This document shows, piece after piece, positions 22,057-33,336 of a stretch of DNA of 64,000 nt. The notes beneath the pieces were generated by a model, which worked only from the letters and a program-made list of their open reading frames with translations, was not told the DNA's origin and searched no databases. Position 1 is the first letter of the stretch. Each line of letters opens with the position of its first letter. Both the position numbers and the translations under genes were made by a program. The DNA comes from Elymus sibiricus (Eukaryota > Streptophyta > Magnoliopsida > Poales > Poaceae): contig CM077665.1 of the NCBI GenBank assembly GCA_039707655.1, positions 440,943,531 to 441,007,530 of the forward strand. The letters are read 5' to 3'.

Positions 22057-24678
22057 ATGCGGCCGCCGCCCGCGGTGATGACGGCCTCCTCGTCGGAGAA
22101 GAAGGCGGCGAAGCGGAGGAGCGGACCACCGAGGCCCCGGGGGAGGAAGTCGCAGCTCGCCCTTCTCGGTGAGTGCCGTTCGCGAGGAACAGACGAACAG
22201 TGAGCCCCCTTGTTTGCTCGCTCTTCACTTGATTTGCTCGCGCTCTTTTGGCTTTGGAGCTCCATACTTTAGTGGCGGGGCCTTGTTTTGGTGCTGTGTC
22301 TGTAGTCTTTATTTAGATTTAGAGTTGTTAGGGTCTGGGGATGGTTTGGATGTGGTGTGGTGCCTGGGGAGTTAATTATGGGGCCCTTAATTGAAAAAGG
22401 GTGATCTTGGAAGCGAGCCTTGAGAACGACATCCTAACTAACTACTACTAGAACTTCCAGTCGCATGATTTTACTGCGCTGATGTAATGGTTGCCACTGT
22501 GAAAGTAATAAGATGATATTGTTCATGGACAGTGCTCTCAGTTACTTTTCGGAATAAAAGGTGCTCCTCTCCATTTGCAATCTATCACCATGATGTTCAA
22601 GAGGTGTGCAAACGCCACGTGATCATTAATGTCGTTTAGCTTCTTGTCACAGTAGGACGGGTACGGGTATCAACTCTAAATGATGTCTAGAAATTTGACA
22701 GTCAAAGCACGTGATGTGTTTGTGCTTGTGTATAACTGGATGTTATATCGTACCGCCGAATTTATGTTTGCTGCTCGAGAATTTCATCTCCTTCGATAGA
22801 AGGCTTGCCCTTCTGTGTTCATCAAGTGGCCCTGAATTTATGTTTTGATGATCAACAGGGGGGTGCTCACCCGGAAATGCATTTGCTCCACATATACTGC
22901 TTATCAATCGGGGAGAGGTATGCAACTTCAGGCACCTACCCATCTTCTTAAGTTGCAAATTACAAGAAAAATACCAACTTTTATTTTATTTTGTGTATGT
23001 GTGTTGCTTTATTATTCATTTCGTCACATTAATATGGTGCTTCAGCTGCTAAGGAATGATCTGTTTTCTCCGTCTAACCTAGTTTATTGCGTTACTGCTT
23101 CTCTGGGTCTTGAACCTGTAGATAATTTACTGTATGATGTGAATAAATTACAAAATTATTTCGTGATAATTTACTGTATGATGTCCTTGATGTGTGAAAA
23201 TAGCAACTTTACTATTTTTTGTTTACTGCTCTTTTGGGTGTATTATCTGCAACACGATCAATGTCAATGTTTGTCTGCTCTCCTTGTTCACTAGCAAATT
23301 TCCAAATTTAGACGAGTGTGAACTTTTTCTACCAAACTGCAGGTTCTCAAAATTAATGTAAGACATATTTTTTTGACTACCATAAGGCGCATAGCATATA
23401 AAACAGAGCTTCAGTGTATTTTCTATCTGTATGTGCTTGTGCAGTGCAGTCTGTACGGGATCTTCTTTTCGTCATGTTCTATGCACTGAGCAAGTCCTTG
23501 ATCCATATATATCATGGACTAAAGAATTTTGCTCTTGTCAGGCTTCTGCACAAGTCTTGATGTGGCTGTGTTTATGGTCTCAATATGTGATAGAAATTTC
23601 ATTTGCTTTCTACTTTTATCACTCAGTTCCTATTTCTAAGGAAAATGCGTGTGATTCAAATTTACTGTCCACAGAAGATTCATTGAGTGCACACTGTTCA
23701 TATGTTGTCGATTATTTCACAGCAATACTGAAAGTACTTTTATGCACAGGATGTTACCTCCAAGATTATGCTGTTATCGGAGCTGTATTCCAAATCCATC
23801 TGCATTCTATCAGCCAATGGCCCATTATCAGCTATAACCCTCCGTCTATGCTCACATTCAGGTGGCCTTGACAATGCAGTTTATCAGGTTCACCTCAGTG
23901 TTCTCAGTGTCCAACATTGGCTACTACTAGTGCCCCATTTTCAGCAATTAATGAATTGCTTGTCTTATATCAGTTCGATGTAGGCTAATAGACCAGTACA
24001 AATTCTTAATCCCCTTATGTAGCGTGGGAAAAAAATGGTTCCCTTCCTTCAGTCCATTATACGGATATCCTAAAACAAAGCATTTCCACCTGTTGGTCTT
24101 ACTTTGAACTGATTTTGCAGGGTCAGTTTGAGATAATTTCACTAAAAGGCTCTTATCTGCTGTCTGATGAGGGTGACTCAGGAAACAGCAATGGGGGTTT
24201 AAGCATTATAGTTTCTACTCCTTGCGGCAGTTTGTTTGGAGGACGCGTTGGAGGGCCGCTGATCGCTGCAGACCCTGTGCAGGTACATTACATAATTTTG
24301 CCACTTACCAAGTGGAACTGCAGGCACATGCCACACTAAAAGAAACTACACATAAATTCTCCAAACAGTTGCGCTTACACATTGGATGGTACATCTTCCT
24401 GTTGTTCTTTTCTGCCTTTGTTCTCTCTTGCGCAGAAGCTCACAGAGTGAATTTTGTATTGTGTGTTGTTACCTCAGGTGATTGCTGGAAGCTTCAATTA
24501 TACGGTGACAGAGGAAAAGGAGCCAGAGACCAGTGACAGCCAACTTAATGAGCTGAAAGTACCTTGGGAGCTGGATGCAATGCCTTATGAACCATTTTCA
24601 CCTTTGCCTCTGTTTGGGTGGTCCAGGATTGAAGATGTGAAACTTGATCGCCATGGCTTCGACCTGACCAATGGTTAG
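22057..24678 (+). CDS. AT-hook motif nuclear-localised (AHL) protein, PPC/DUF296 domain
   Basis: Five exons are read: 22057-22168, 22859-22917, 23750-23887, 24121-24282 and 24478-24678. All introns are GT-AG, and joining them gives 223 residues. Exon 1 carries a basic AT-hook (GPPRPRGRKSQ). Exons 2-5 carry the PPC domain: APHILLINRGE, then DVTSKIM and SICILSANGPLS, then GQFEIISLKGSYLL and GGRVGGPLIAADPVQ, ending VIAGSF. AHL proteins bind the minor groove of AT-rich DNA as trimers and control growth genes in the nucleus. At 223 residues this one is short, since most have about 300 or more. The N-terminal part before the hook is only about 25 residues. The multi-exon structure fits the intron-containing AHL clade. 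It converges on the peroxidase gene downstream. Confidence 0.88.
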
Positions 24679-25406
24679 CACTTGGCTTCACCATGCCGCG
24701 ACATATGCATGAAGATAATACATGATGGAGATATAACATGACAGTTGTAAGGGCAAGCTGTTGAAAACTTGGTTTCCAAAGATATTTTGTGGGCGGAAGA
24801 GTACTTCCAAACTCAAATTCGAGGAGGAAAAGTAGTTCTAAATTCTAACTAAGACTTTTAAAGACGTGTAAAAATGATATGTCATTTGCTTAGTGGGGAA
24901 TATCAGTGTAGTTCCACAGACTTATATCAGTAAGCTATAAACTAGTAGCAACAGCAAGTCATTTTATGTCGAAGGTTTATGAAATCCACATTCAGATGGC
25001 AGAAGCATCTTCTGAGCATGATATGTGGGATTTATCAATGCTATCCATGATTTCGTCACGAAATTAGGCCAAGTTTCTGCGCTACCCATCACCACCTATT
25101 GGTGGCTGCCGCCATTAAATGCGGAGTTGCAGCATGCTATCAAGCTGATGCAGCAATGTGATAAATCATGTTCTTCAGAAACTTGACCAAACAACAACAT
25201 GATCCAATGAAAGGCATACATACCAAACAGATACAATATTTGAATTCATTAACATGACATATACAACAAGTACAGAGTAGGATGCAGAAAATATAGCAGA
25301 TGCAACCTCTGAAATGCCGGGTACATAATTTTTTATTTCAACACAACATTATTCTTGTTGCTAGGGTACATAGTGCTGATATCTCTACAGGCTCCAGCCA
25401 GCGGAT
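24679..25406. other. Convergent intergenic stretch (AHL / peroxidase 3' ends)
   Basis: This 728-base stretch separates the two convergent stop codons. It holds the 3' untranslated regions. A likely poly(A) signal for the peroxidase is AATAAA on the minus strand at 25332-25337, about 70 bases past its stop. No other feature is seen. Confidence 0.55.
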
Positions 25407-26996
25407 CTAAGAGCTCCCAAGCAGCTTCTTGATATCCTTCTGCAGATATACAAAGCAAGTGTTATGTTGACCGCCTAGCGCTTCAAGATTCAGCATGTGC
25501 AAAGGGATGTGAATCACGGTACTGTTAGTTACCTCAATGCTCAGGGGGGAAGTGGTCGGGGCATAGCGGTCCACAACGTGACCCTCCTTGTCAACCAAGA
25601 ATTTGGAGAAGTTCCACTTGATGCTGTCGCCGAAAAGGCCACCTTTGCTAGACTTCAGAAACTTGTATAGGGGAGAAACATTGTTGCCGTTGACATCAAC
25701 CTGACAGACAGTACGAACCAGGGCTCAATACGGCAACATAAACCTTATTGGATGGATCATTCTTAAGATAAAATGGAGATTCATGGATCATCCTACTGAA
25801 ACATTTGCAACATTATCACACTGAAACAGATAAATGCATTACTTTGGCCTAGGAAAATCACAGCACAAATGTACCTTGTCGAAAATGGGGTACTCGGCCT
25901 TGAAGCGAGTGCAGGCAAACTGAACGATCTCATCATTGGTGCCAGGCTCCTGCCCACCAAACTGATTGCATGGGAAAGCCAAGATCTCAAAGCCTGTAAA
26001 CCACAAATTGGCAATAGAACAGAGGTTAGCATCCAATAACCAGAATTTGTTGTTTAAATCGACTAACTAGTACTCCCTACTTTAGTGATCTAAACGCTCT
26101 TATATTTCTTTACAGAGGGAGCATTAAGCAATAAGCAGATTAAAAACAGTAATCCATATGACATACATATAATAACAAGGTAAAGGGTATAAAAAACAGT
26201 GGATGAAGAAAAAACCTTGGTCCTTGTACTTGGGGTACAGCTGGCTCAGCTCGGTGTAGTTGGAGTTAGTTAAGCCACTGGAACAATTGGTGACAGACAA
26301 TAATTAGCAGCGTAGCTGAAGAAGTAAGGTTCTATATGGAATTTGTTTAATACAGAGTCCACGTTTAACGACGTAGACAATCATTATTTTGGACAATCAA
26401 GTGGGACACGGCATATATAATAACCTATTGATTTGTACTACTTATTTTTTCATTTGCTGCGCACCAGACAAAATAATTTGATTCAACGCACTGCCTAAGT
26501 TGGAGATATCTCATAGCCGAGCTGAAAGTGAACAAGGATGGAATGCGAGGTTACAGGTCGTACGTACCACTGGGACGCGACGTTAACAATGAGAAGAACC
26601 TTCCCCTTGTAGACGCTCAGGTCGACGTCTTTGCCACTTGAATCCTGCACGCCAAGCAAAACCCGTTCAACACAGTCGTACTACGGCACGCACAATTCAC
26701 CTCGCGGCTTCCAGAAATCAGGCGGAATGAACTGGTGGCCAGCGAATTCAGACGGTTCACAAGTTTAATTCGACGGATCGGCAGCGAAATTCACACGAAG
26801 ATCCACCAGAACCGGCGAAGCGCAAAGCAAGCACACCTCGAGCTATTTAGGAGTCGGGAGCAGGCCGAGCAGGGGATCTAGCAGCGCGTGATTTTTTTTT
26901 ACAGAGACCGAAGGGGAGGGGAGGGGAGGAGAGGAGAGCGGGGCTGACCTTGACGGTGAAGTCGTGGACGGAGGCGGCGGACGACGCGGCGGCCAT
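25407..26996 (-). CDS. Glutathione peroxidase (plant thioredoxin-dependent, PHGPx-like)
   Basis: Six exons on the minus strand encode 168 residues: 26949-26996, 26568-26644, 26216-26277, 25875-25993, 25533-25700 and 25407-25439. The peroxidatic Cys sits in VNVASQCGLTNSN, and its codon is split between exons 2 and 3. The signature [12 protein letters not shown] supplies the Gln. [13 protein letters not shown] holds the resolving Cys typical of plant enzymes, and [10 protein letters not shown] supplies the Trp and Asn of the active site. Such enzymes reduce lipid and organic hydroperoxides, in plants mainly with thioredoxin. The protein starts [13 protein letters not shown] with no transit peptide, so a cytosolic location is inferred. 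A TATA box (TATAAATC) lies at 27151-27158 on this strand. All exons join in frame, so it looks functional. Confidence 0.95.
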
Positions 26997-27702
26997 GGCG
27001 AGGTTCCCCGTGCGACTTGACGGAGCGGCGGAGATCGAGCGGGCACGGAATCAGGGCTCGGGAGCAGAGCGGGTAGTTGGGAGTTTGGGGGAGGGAGGCG
27101 GTAGCGTGGAGACGAAGAGGATGGGAAGGTGGGCCGGGACGTCACCGGAGGATTTATAGGGCCAGGCCCACGGCCAGGGGGGAGGCTGGGGCTTGGAATC
27201 TTGTTATGGACAGAGGTGTGAACGCTCGCGGCAGTGAATGAATAATGAATGCGCGTGGCCCGCGACGGAGGAAGCACGTAGCCGCCGGGGCCCGTCCGTG
27301 TGAACGGAACCGATGCGCTGGGGTCAACTTGGGCGGCCGCCGTCTGATCGGATCGGACGGTCTCGGCGCATCGCTCGTTTCGTACGCGGAGCTGGCGATT
27401 GGTGGGAAAGCAAATCCGCAAATGTCGCACAAGCCACTGGAAGCTACTGGAAGCATCCCTGTACGTGTACGTGGTCTCGCGCAGTCGCCGGACGTACGTA
27501 CGTGGACGGCTTTCATGCATGTCGTGTTCTCGTATTCTTTTTGTCATGACTCATGAACCTGACAAATCTTGCCGTCGGGAAAAAATAAGAAGAAAAAACA
27601 CATATCTTGAGACACAACACCGTGCCGGAGAAGATTTTGTGGCTGAGTCGTGAACCCGGGAGTCTGACCGAGAGAGCGTACAACCGCGCCATGGCCGATC
27701 AC
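26997..27702 (-). promoter_or_regulatory. Promoter and 5' leader region of the peroxidase gene
   Basis: TATAAATC on the minus strand at 27151-27158 lies about 155 bases upstream of the start codon. The region is GC-rich close to the gene and contains a palindromic GTACGTACGT run near 27495. The open frames seen here on both strands are low-complexity Pro/Arg/Ser and are not taken as genes. Confidence 0.5.
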
Positions 27703-28381
27703 TAGGGCTGCAAACAAGTCGAGTTCGAACGAGTTGAAGTTGACTCAGCTCAATTCGTATTAAAAGTTAAGTGAGCTCATGCCGAGTAAAGCTCAAGGTC
27801 GAGTTGTAAAACATGACTCGTGCTCAGCTTGTAACGATCTCGAATCGATCTCGCCCTAGTTTCGAGTTGAATGAGACGATAGAATTTATAAATCTATGAT
27901 GATTATTCCAACTAGATAAGGCTCAACACGACATAAGAAAACACTAAAAAATATATTATTTCAATCAAGATGATGATAATATAAATTTCTTCAAAGTAGT
28001 TTCATTTATTTTCTCACAACCAAAAGTTTAGTATCAAAATAAGATAATGATTCATGACAAATATATAATTAGAAAAACAAACTATTGGCCAAGGACCATA
28101 ATAAGGCCTAATTCTTATCTGCATTTAATTATCCATCTTTGCTAGTAAATAAAAAGGAGAAAATCATGGACAACATATATGATAATAAATTATCTTATTT
28201 GCAGTTAATATATGTTATGATCATTGAAAATAATGATATTATGTCGACCTATCGAGCTAAAATCGAACAAGCTAGTATTGGCTCAAGATTGATTCGTTTC
28301 TCGGTCGAGCTGTATAAAGTGTTCAAACTCAGCTTGTTTATTTTCGAGTCGATCTCGAGTCGAGCTTTTCTTGCAGCCCTA
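27703..28381. mobile_element. hAT-type non-autonomous DNA transposon
   Basis: The 679-base element begins TAGGGCTGCAAACAAG and ends CTTGCAGCCCTA, giving terminal inverted repeats of about 11 perfect bases with looser pairing beyond. The 8-base TSD CCGATCAC is perfect at 27695-27702 and 28382-28389, as expected for hAT elements. Sub-terminal CGAGTCGAGCTC-like words recur inside both ends. There is no transposase frame, so it would rely on one encoded elsewhere. Confidence 0.9.
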
Positions 28382-28770
28382 CCGATCACCATCAGTTTCT
28401 TGAAGGCACCAACAACGTGTTTGTTTGGTAGACGTAGTTGCTGGGATTGATCCGTGAAGCCTGGATAAACAAGGTCTGGCTGAAGTAAAATACACACAAA
28501 ACTAACATCTGCACTTAGTTTGGTTGCCTGCATACACTCTAGGCTGCATGAGGTGTCACTCTAGGCATACTGTTTGGTTGCCTGCTTGTGTACGCGCAAA
28601 CACACAACCTGTTGTTTGGTGGCATGCACCACCTGTTGTTTGGTAACCTCTTCGGCACAGTGGTGAGGTTACCAGCACACAGCGACATCAGGAAGAACAA
28701 ACATAACTAAACATAATAGTAAGCAGATATAAATATTGTGCCACAATTAAACACATCAGTTTAAACGCAA
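28382..28770. other. Unassigned stretch with recurrent GTTTGGT words
   Basis: TTGTTTGGT or GTTTGGTTGCCTGC occurs five times between 28420 and 28645. Nothing else is recognised. It may be the edge of the element that carries the degenerate frame that follows. Confidence 0.3.
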
Positions 28771-28772
28771 AG

Positions 28773-29105
28773 CAGTTCGAGATTAAACTAAAAGTAGCTG
28801 GAGCATGTCGGGGCTGTTCCAAGGGTTCACGACGAAGGTTTCGTCGTGCTTCCCGCACCTGGTCACCACTTCAATGCCATCGTCATTGAGCACGATGACC
28901 TTGGCCCTCCCACCTCATGGTAGTGGTCGTAGTTCCGACGCTTGCCGCTGGGGGGCTCCTCCGGCTGGTCGTCGTCCCTGCCAGGGGTCTGGATGGGCGT
29001 CACCTTTGAGGGCGGCACCACGTCCTTGCCCTTGTATTGCTCCTTTGGTGGCACCACCACCTCCCCCTTGCTCTCCGTGTCGATCTGCATTATGATTAGG
29101 TTCAA
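28773..29105 (-). pseudogene. Degenerate short ORF, transposon-associated, unrecognised
   Basis: The minus strand encodes a polar peptide beginning MQIDTESKGEVVVPPKEQY. It includes TPGRDDDQPEEPPSGKRRNY, then shifts frame near 28920 and ends with TRCGKHDETFVVNPWNSP before a stop near 28795. The joined frame would be about 100 residues. I recall similar peptides in unclassified grass transposons, but I cannot name the family. It has no catalytic motif. Confidence 0.4.
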
Positions 29106-29728
29106 ACAGTCAGGATCTGCAATATGAACGTTGCAACATCGTCATTAAAACCTATCGCCTAGAACCGCTTTTTTTAACAAGCCTGACGGTCACCATTCCA
29201 CCTATCTATTTCTCACTCTTCCTCCAACCCAACGCCATGAACTCCGGCAACAAGTCGAACCCGAACCCGAACCCCATCCCCAACCCCTCCCCTTGGGGCA
29301 TTGGATGAAGGACATTCTTCCTAGGGTGCTCACTCGATGACCGCACCAAGTTTGAGAACACCATGGAAGTGTGCTCAAAGTTCAGCAACATGGAAGAGCT
29401 GCACAAAGAGTCTGACGCTGTGATGAAGAAGGCCACGTCAGAGGAGTTGAAGACACCGATTCCTAACCCAGCGAAGGGCGCTATGTCAGTCGACATACTT
29501 CATTGGCCATGAATCATGCCGACTCCGATGACGCTGGACAGAGGGCAAAGTGGACCAAGTACAGACAGTATCGGCGTCCTCATGACCATCGTGCCACACT
29601 GTACTTCACCACAAACACAGTGGTGGTGCCGATGAAGGAGGATCAAGAACCGGTGGCTATGGAGGGGGGAGAAGAAGATGCGGTGGCGATGATTGTGAGG
29701 GCGTCGGAGCCAGGACACCGAAGCATGC

Positions 29729-31270
29729 TGAAAGGATCGATATGGTTGACTAGAGGGGGGGGGGGGTGAATAGGCAACTACCACTTTTTAACTTTTCTTT
29801 AACAAGTTAGGCTTAGCAACAAATAGGTTGGCTAGATATGCAACTAGGTGAGCAACCTATATGATGCTAACAACAATAACCATACAAGCAAGGAGATAAA
29901 CAATACAAATAGCTTGCACAAAGTAAGGGTAAGAAGTAACCACAAGTGGAACCAATGGAGACGAGGATGTGTTACCGGAGTTCCTTCCCGGTAAAGGGAA
30001 GTACGTCTCCGTTAGAGCGGTGTGGAGGCACAATGCTCCTCAAGAAGCCACTAGGGCCACCGTATTCTCCTCACGCCCTCACACAATGCGAGATGCCGTG
30101 ATTCCACTAGTGGTTCCCTTGAAGGCGGCAACCGGACCTTTACAAACAAGGTTGGGGCCCTCCCCACAACTTAATTGGAGGCTCCCAACGAAACCACGAA
30201 GCTTCACCACAATGGAATATGGCTTCGAGGTGACCTCTTCCGTCTAGGGTGCTCAAACACCCAAGAGTAACAAAATCCACACAAGAAAGTATGGGGGAAT
30301 CAATTTTCCTTTGGTGGAAGTGTAGATCTAGATCTCCTCCTTAAATCCCTAGCAAGACAACAAGTTTGGGTGGCTAGAAAGAGAGATCGGGCAAGAAAGC
30401 TCAAGGGGCATCAATGGTGGAGAAAGAGAGGTAAGAGATAAGATAGAGGTGGAAGAACCACCCCTTTATATAGGTCCCCCACTTTCCAACCGTTACAGCC
30501 GTTTTTACACGGCAGCGGTTCAACCGGTATTGAAGGCGGTACAACCGGTATAACCGGTACAACCGCCCTACCACCGCCCAACCACCAGACCACAACAGAA
30601 ACTTGGCCGGTGGTTCCTCCTCGATGCACCAGCGCTGGACCAGGCAAATTCCATAGTGGTACAACCGCTTGGGACACCGGTTGTGCCGGCTATAATAATA
30701 TAGCGGTACAACCGTGCCAGGTCCGCCCAACAACCGGTCCCCAACAGAACCGTGTCCGGTTGGAGTCCGGTGCTGGGCCGGTTCAACCGCCCAGGGCTGC
30801 CACCCTGGGTCACCCAGCTGTGGGCGGTACAACCGCCCGGAGGCAGCGGTACAACCGCTGTGGACCTCTCAGTGGCAGCACCCCCAGGGTATCACCTCTG
30901 GAGTGGTGGTCAAGCCGGATGTCTAGAGCACTCGATGCAATCGGTCGGGACAGCGATGCGACCGGTAAGCCAGGAGGGAAAGAGGGGCCTCTCTCTCTAT
31001 GATGCGAAGGAAAGAGTTGGGTGCAAAAGGATGTGAGAGAGAACTGATTCACCCAAGACCTTCCAATGTGGATTCCCTCTTAATAGTACGGGATCCCTAC
31101 GACCAAAGAGAATAAACACGTAGAGACACCGTCTTCGATCTTTTCCGTTTGGAGGGAATATCTAACCGTCTTGTGTCTCACACATAGTACCTGAACAACT
31201 TGACACCCGGTTAGAATCATAGTGAGGTGTCATCATCACCAAAACACTAAGGCAAGATAATGCCCTCACA
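29729..31270 (-). mobile_element. Solo LTR, TSD CATGC
   Basis: The 1542-base segment runs from TGAAAGGATCG to CCCTCACA with TG/CA ends. The 5-base TSD CATGC is perfect at 29724-29728 and 31271-31275. No internal domain is present, so unequal recombination between two LTRs has removed the rest. On the minus strand a TATA box (TATATAAAGG) lies at about 30464-30473, which sets the orientation. Its end GATCCTTTCA matches that of 5871-8656. A G12 run lies near its plus-strand start (about 29755). Confidence 0.92.
30510..30862. repeat. Palindrome cluster GCGGTACAACCGC in the solo LTR
   Basis: At least eight words of the type (A/G)GCGGT(A/T)CAACCG(C/G/T) occur from 30510 to 30862, including AGCGGTACAACCGCT near 30846 and GGCGGTACAACCGCC near 30823. 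The arms GCGGT and ACCGC are the same as in the cluster at 4631-4723, with a different three-base centre. The cluster starts about 40 bases upstream of the TATA box on the minus strand. Confidence 0.85.
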
Positions 31271-31560
31271 CATGCCCATCGAGCTGGACTCCGGCGAGGA
31301 AGAAAAGACGGTGGTGCAGGTCGAGGAGAAGACCAAGACCAAGGCTAAGGCCACCCGCCGCTCCAATCGCCTACAGGGTCCCCGAGGCTAAGATCCGTGC
31401 GTACTGTGTAAGATGAACCCTAATCCCCAGCCCTATTGTACTCAATCCGGACCGGAAACCTCATATTATGATGACTCATATGGTGTTTACCCCGATTCCC
31501 CATCCCTCCAACGCGGATCGAACCTAAACTCGAATCGAACGCGAAGTAGTAGGTGAAGGA

Positions 31561-33140
31561 AAAAAATTTGCTTGCCGCCATTGCCGAAGTGTTCGCCGGT
31601 GAAGGTGGTCGGAGGTCGACTTGCTGTTCTCCGATCTGCTGCACGCCGCCGCCGCCGTAGGTGAGTGGAGAGAGGGGAGGGGGAGAGAGAGCGGTGAGGG
31701 AATGTGAGGGTAATAAGTGACGGCGCTTCGGGAAGCAACACGGCTTCTCGAGAGTGGCTCCTCGTGTGCAGCCCCGCCGCCCACGTGCCTCGCACGGGCC
31801 TCGCTAGCGAGAAACTGTCGATTCGAACGTGCCTCGCGAGAGTGCCCAAAACTGCTTTAAAATTCATGCGATGCAGGTTCAATAACGTATGCTGACAACT
31901 AATCAACTTGTTTTCTTTCCGCAAGGACCTGATTGGACCTTATACAGTCAACCAAACGCGCCCCATGCTTCTGGAAGCATCATCCGTCGTCGGCTGGATC
32001 GGACCAAGCGCGGTCACGCCTCCTGCATGCAGATCAGACGAGATGGCCGGGTGCTTGGACGGAGCAACTCACGTGGACATCTTTCAGCGCAGCATTTTGC
32101 TCCTGTGCCTCCGGCCGTCCCGCTCACGCACGCACGTCCTTTCACATTCACACGTATGGCCGTCGTCGCTACTCGCTGGTCATGCGCAGCAAATTCGCAA
32201 ACGATCACAAACAGGAATCCGGCGTTCCGTTGTGCGTTTCGGGCCCGGCAAAGCGGCACGCATCACGCATCACGCGGTCGGTCTAGAAGGGCCGGGCCCG
32301 ACCGATGATGCCGGCGGTCGGTGGGCGCGCGAGATGCTGCTGCAGAGCGCATGTAGGACGAATGGCTAGCCAGCGAGCAGCAAAACAGCATGATTAACGG
32401 TGATGCCTTTGAGACGGACGGACGGACGTGGACGATCGATCAGGTTGGTGGTTGATGCCTTGATGGTGCAACCATACAAAGCAAGCAAGCAAGCAGTGAA
32501 TATGAAAAGGTTGTATGGATGGATAGATGGATGCCTTCGGTCGACGACCGTTGAGAGACGTGGACGTGGACGGGATGCTGCTCGCCGGTCGCCGTCTGAC
32601 GGGCCACAAGAAGGTCGACACGGCACGCCAGGCTACCGTGAAGAACAGATTGAGTTTGATCGATCTGGTCTAGCATCTTTTATTTGCCCCATCTTTGCTG
32701 CGACTAGTGTCTATTACTACTAGGAAGTAAGCATCATCATCATCATTGTAGGAGAACAACGGCTTACTGCGCTCACTTTATAATCCTCTCGAAAGAAATT
32801 AAAGCAGTATCACTTTATATCAGGTTCCTTTTGGTCGCAAAGTAATATCAGTTGCGCAGCATTGCCTTCTTAAAACTGGCTTAGTTAGGTAGCTGGCATG
32901 CATCGCATCGCTCAACAGGGAGGACAAGTGGACAGCCCACCGTGAATAACCACACCCTTCTGTAGCTATAGAATCTACTATAGCGTCGTCGTCACAGAGC
33001 ACCCACCATCTTTCCTTCTTGCTTTGGAACCTGACCCCAGTCAGTCACAGCACCTTGACCCCTGACCCCTCCCAAATTGTCCAGAATTCCCTTCATCAAA
33101 GGTCAAAGTTGCGATCTGTAGTGGACTGGTAGTATGCTAA
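31561..33140. other. Intergenic stretch, no gene recognised
   Basis: The stretch contains GC-rich blocks (about 31560-31800 and 32000-32350) whose overlapping frames on both strands share no known domain. A short GCAAGCAAGCAAGCA run lies near 32480 and an ATC run near 32732. Nothing here could be supported as a gene. Confidence 0.4.
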
Positions 33141-33336
33141 TTTATTCCTACCTGTTAAAGCGAACCGGCACAGCACAATTCATGCATGTCTTGCACCAAG
33201 AACACATTCATATTATAACTAGAATTATATACATTTTCATCAGAGGACTGCTGCTTCGTCACTCTACCGCACGTTTGTTACAGATATCTACAGCTTATTC
33301 TATGCATACTAGTATTATATACGATGGTTCCCTTCT
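33141..33336 (-). terminator. 3' untranslated region of the copper ATPase
   Basis: An AATAAA signal on the minus strand lies at 33141-33146, about 190 bases past the stop codon. It is the first clear poly(A) signal seen downstream. Confidence 0.45.

Larger units (their letters stand above)
29230..31560 (+). pseudogene. Broken plus-strand reading frame split by a solo LTR
   Basis: Between 29237 and 29728 several frames carry coding-like peptides (TMEVCSKFSNMEELHKESD, KWTKYRQYRRPHDHRATLYF, then an acidic EGGEEDAV stretch) separated by stops or frameshifts. After the solo LTR (29729-31270) the frame resumes as PIELDSGEEEKTVVQVEE with a basic KATRRSNRLQGP tail, ending about 31390. Removing the LTR and one TSD joins the two parts without a gap. 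The protein is not recognised, and an ORF of a DNA transposon is one option. Confidence 0.4.

Noticed and set aside
26843..27547. A 234-codon minus-strand frame upstream of and overlapping the peroxidase start
   Set aside because: It is Pro/Ser/Arg low complexity, out of frame with the peroxidase exon 1, and covers its promoter and leader.
31487..32626. Several frames of 75-153 codons on both strands
   Set aside because: They overlap each other on opposite strands, have no domain and show no splice or start context. The area is left as intergenic.
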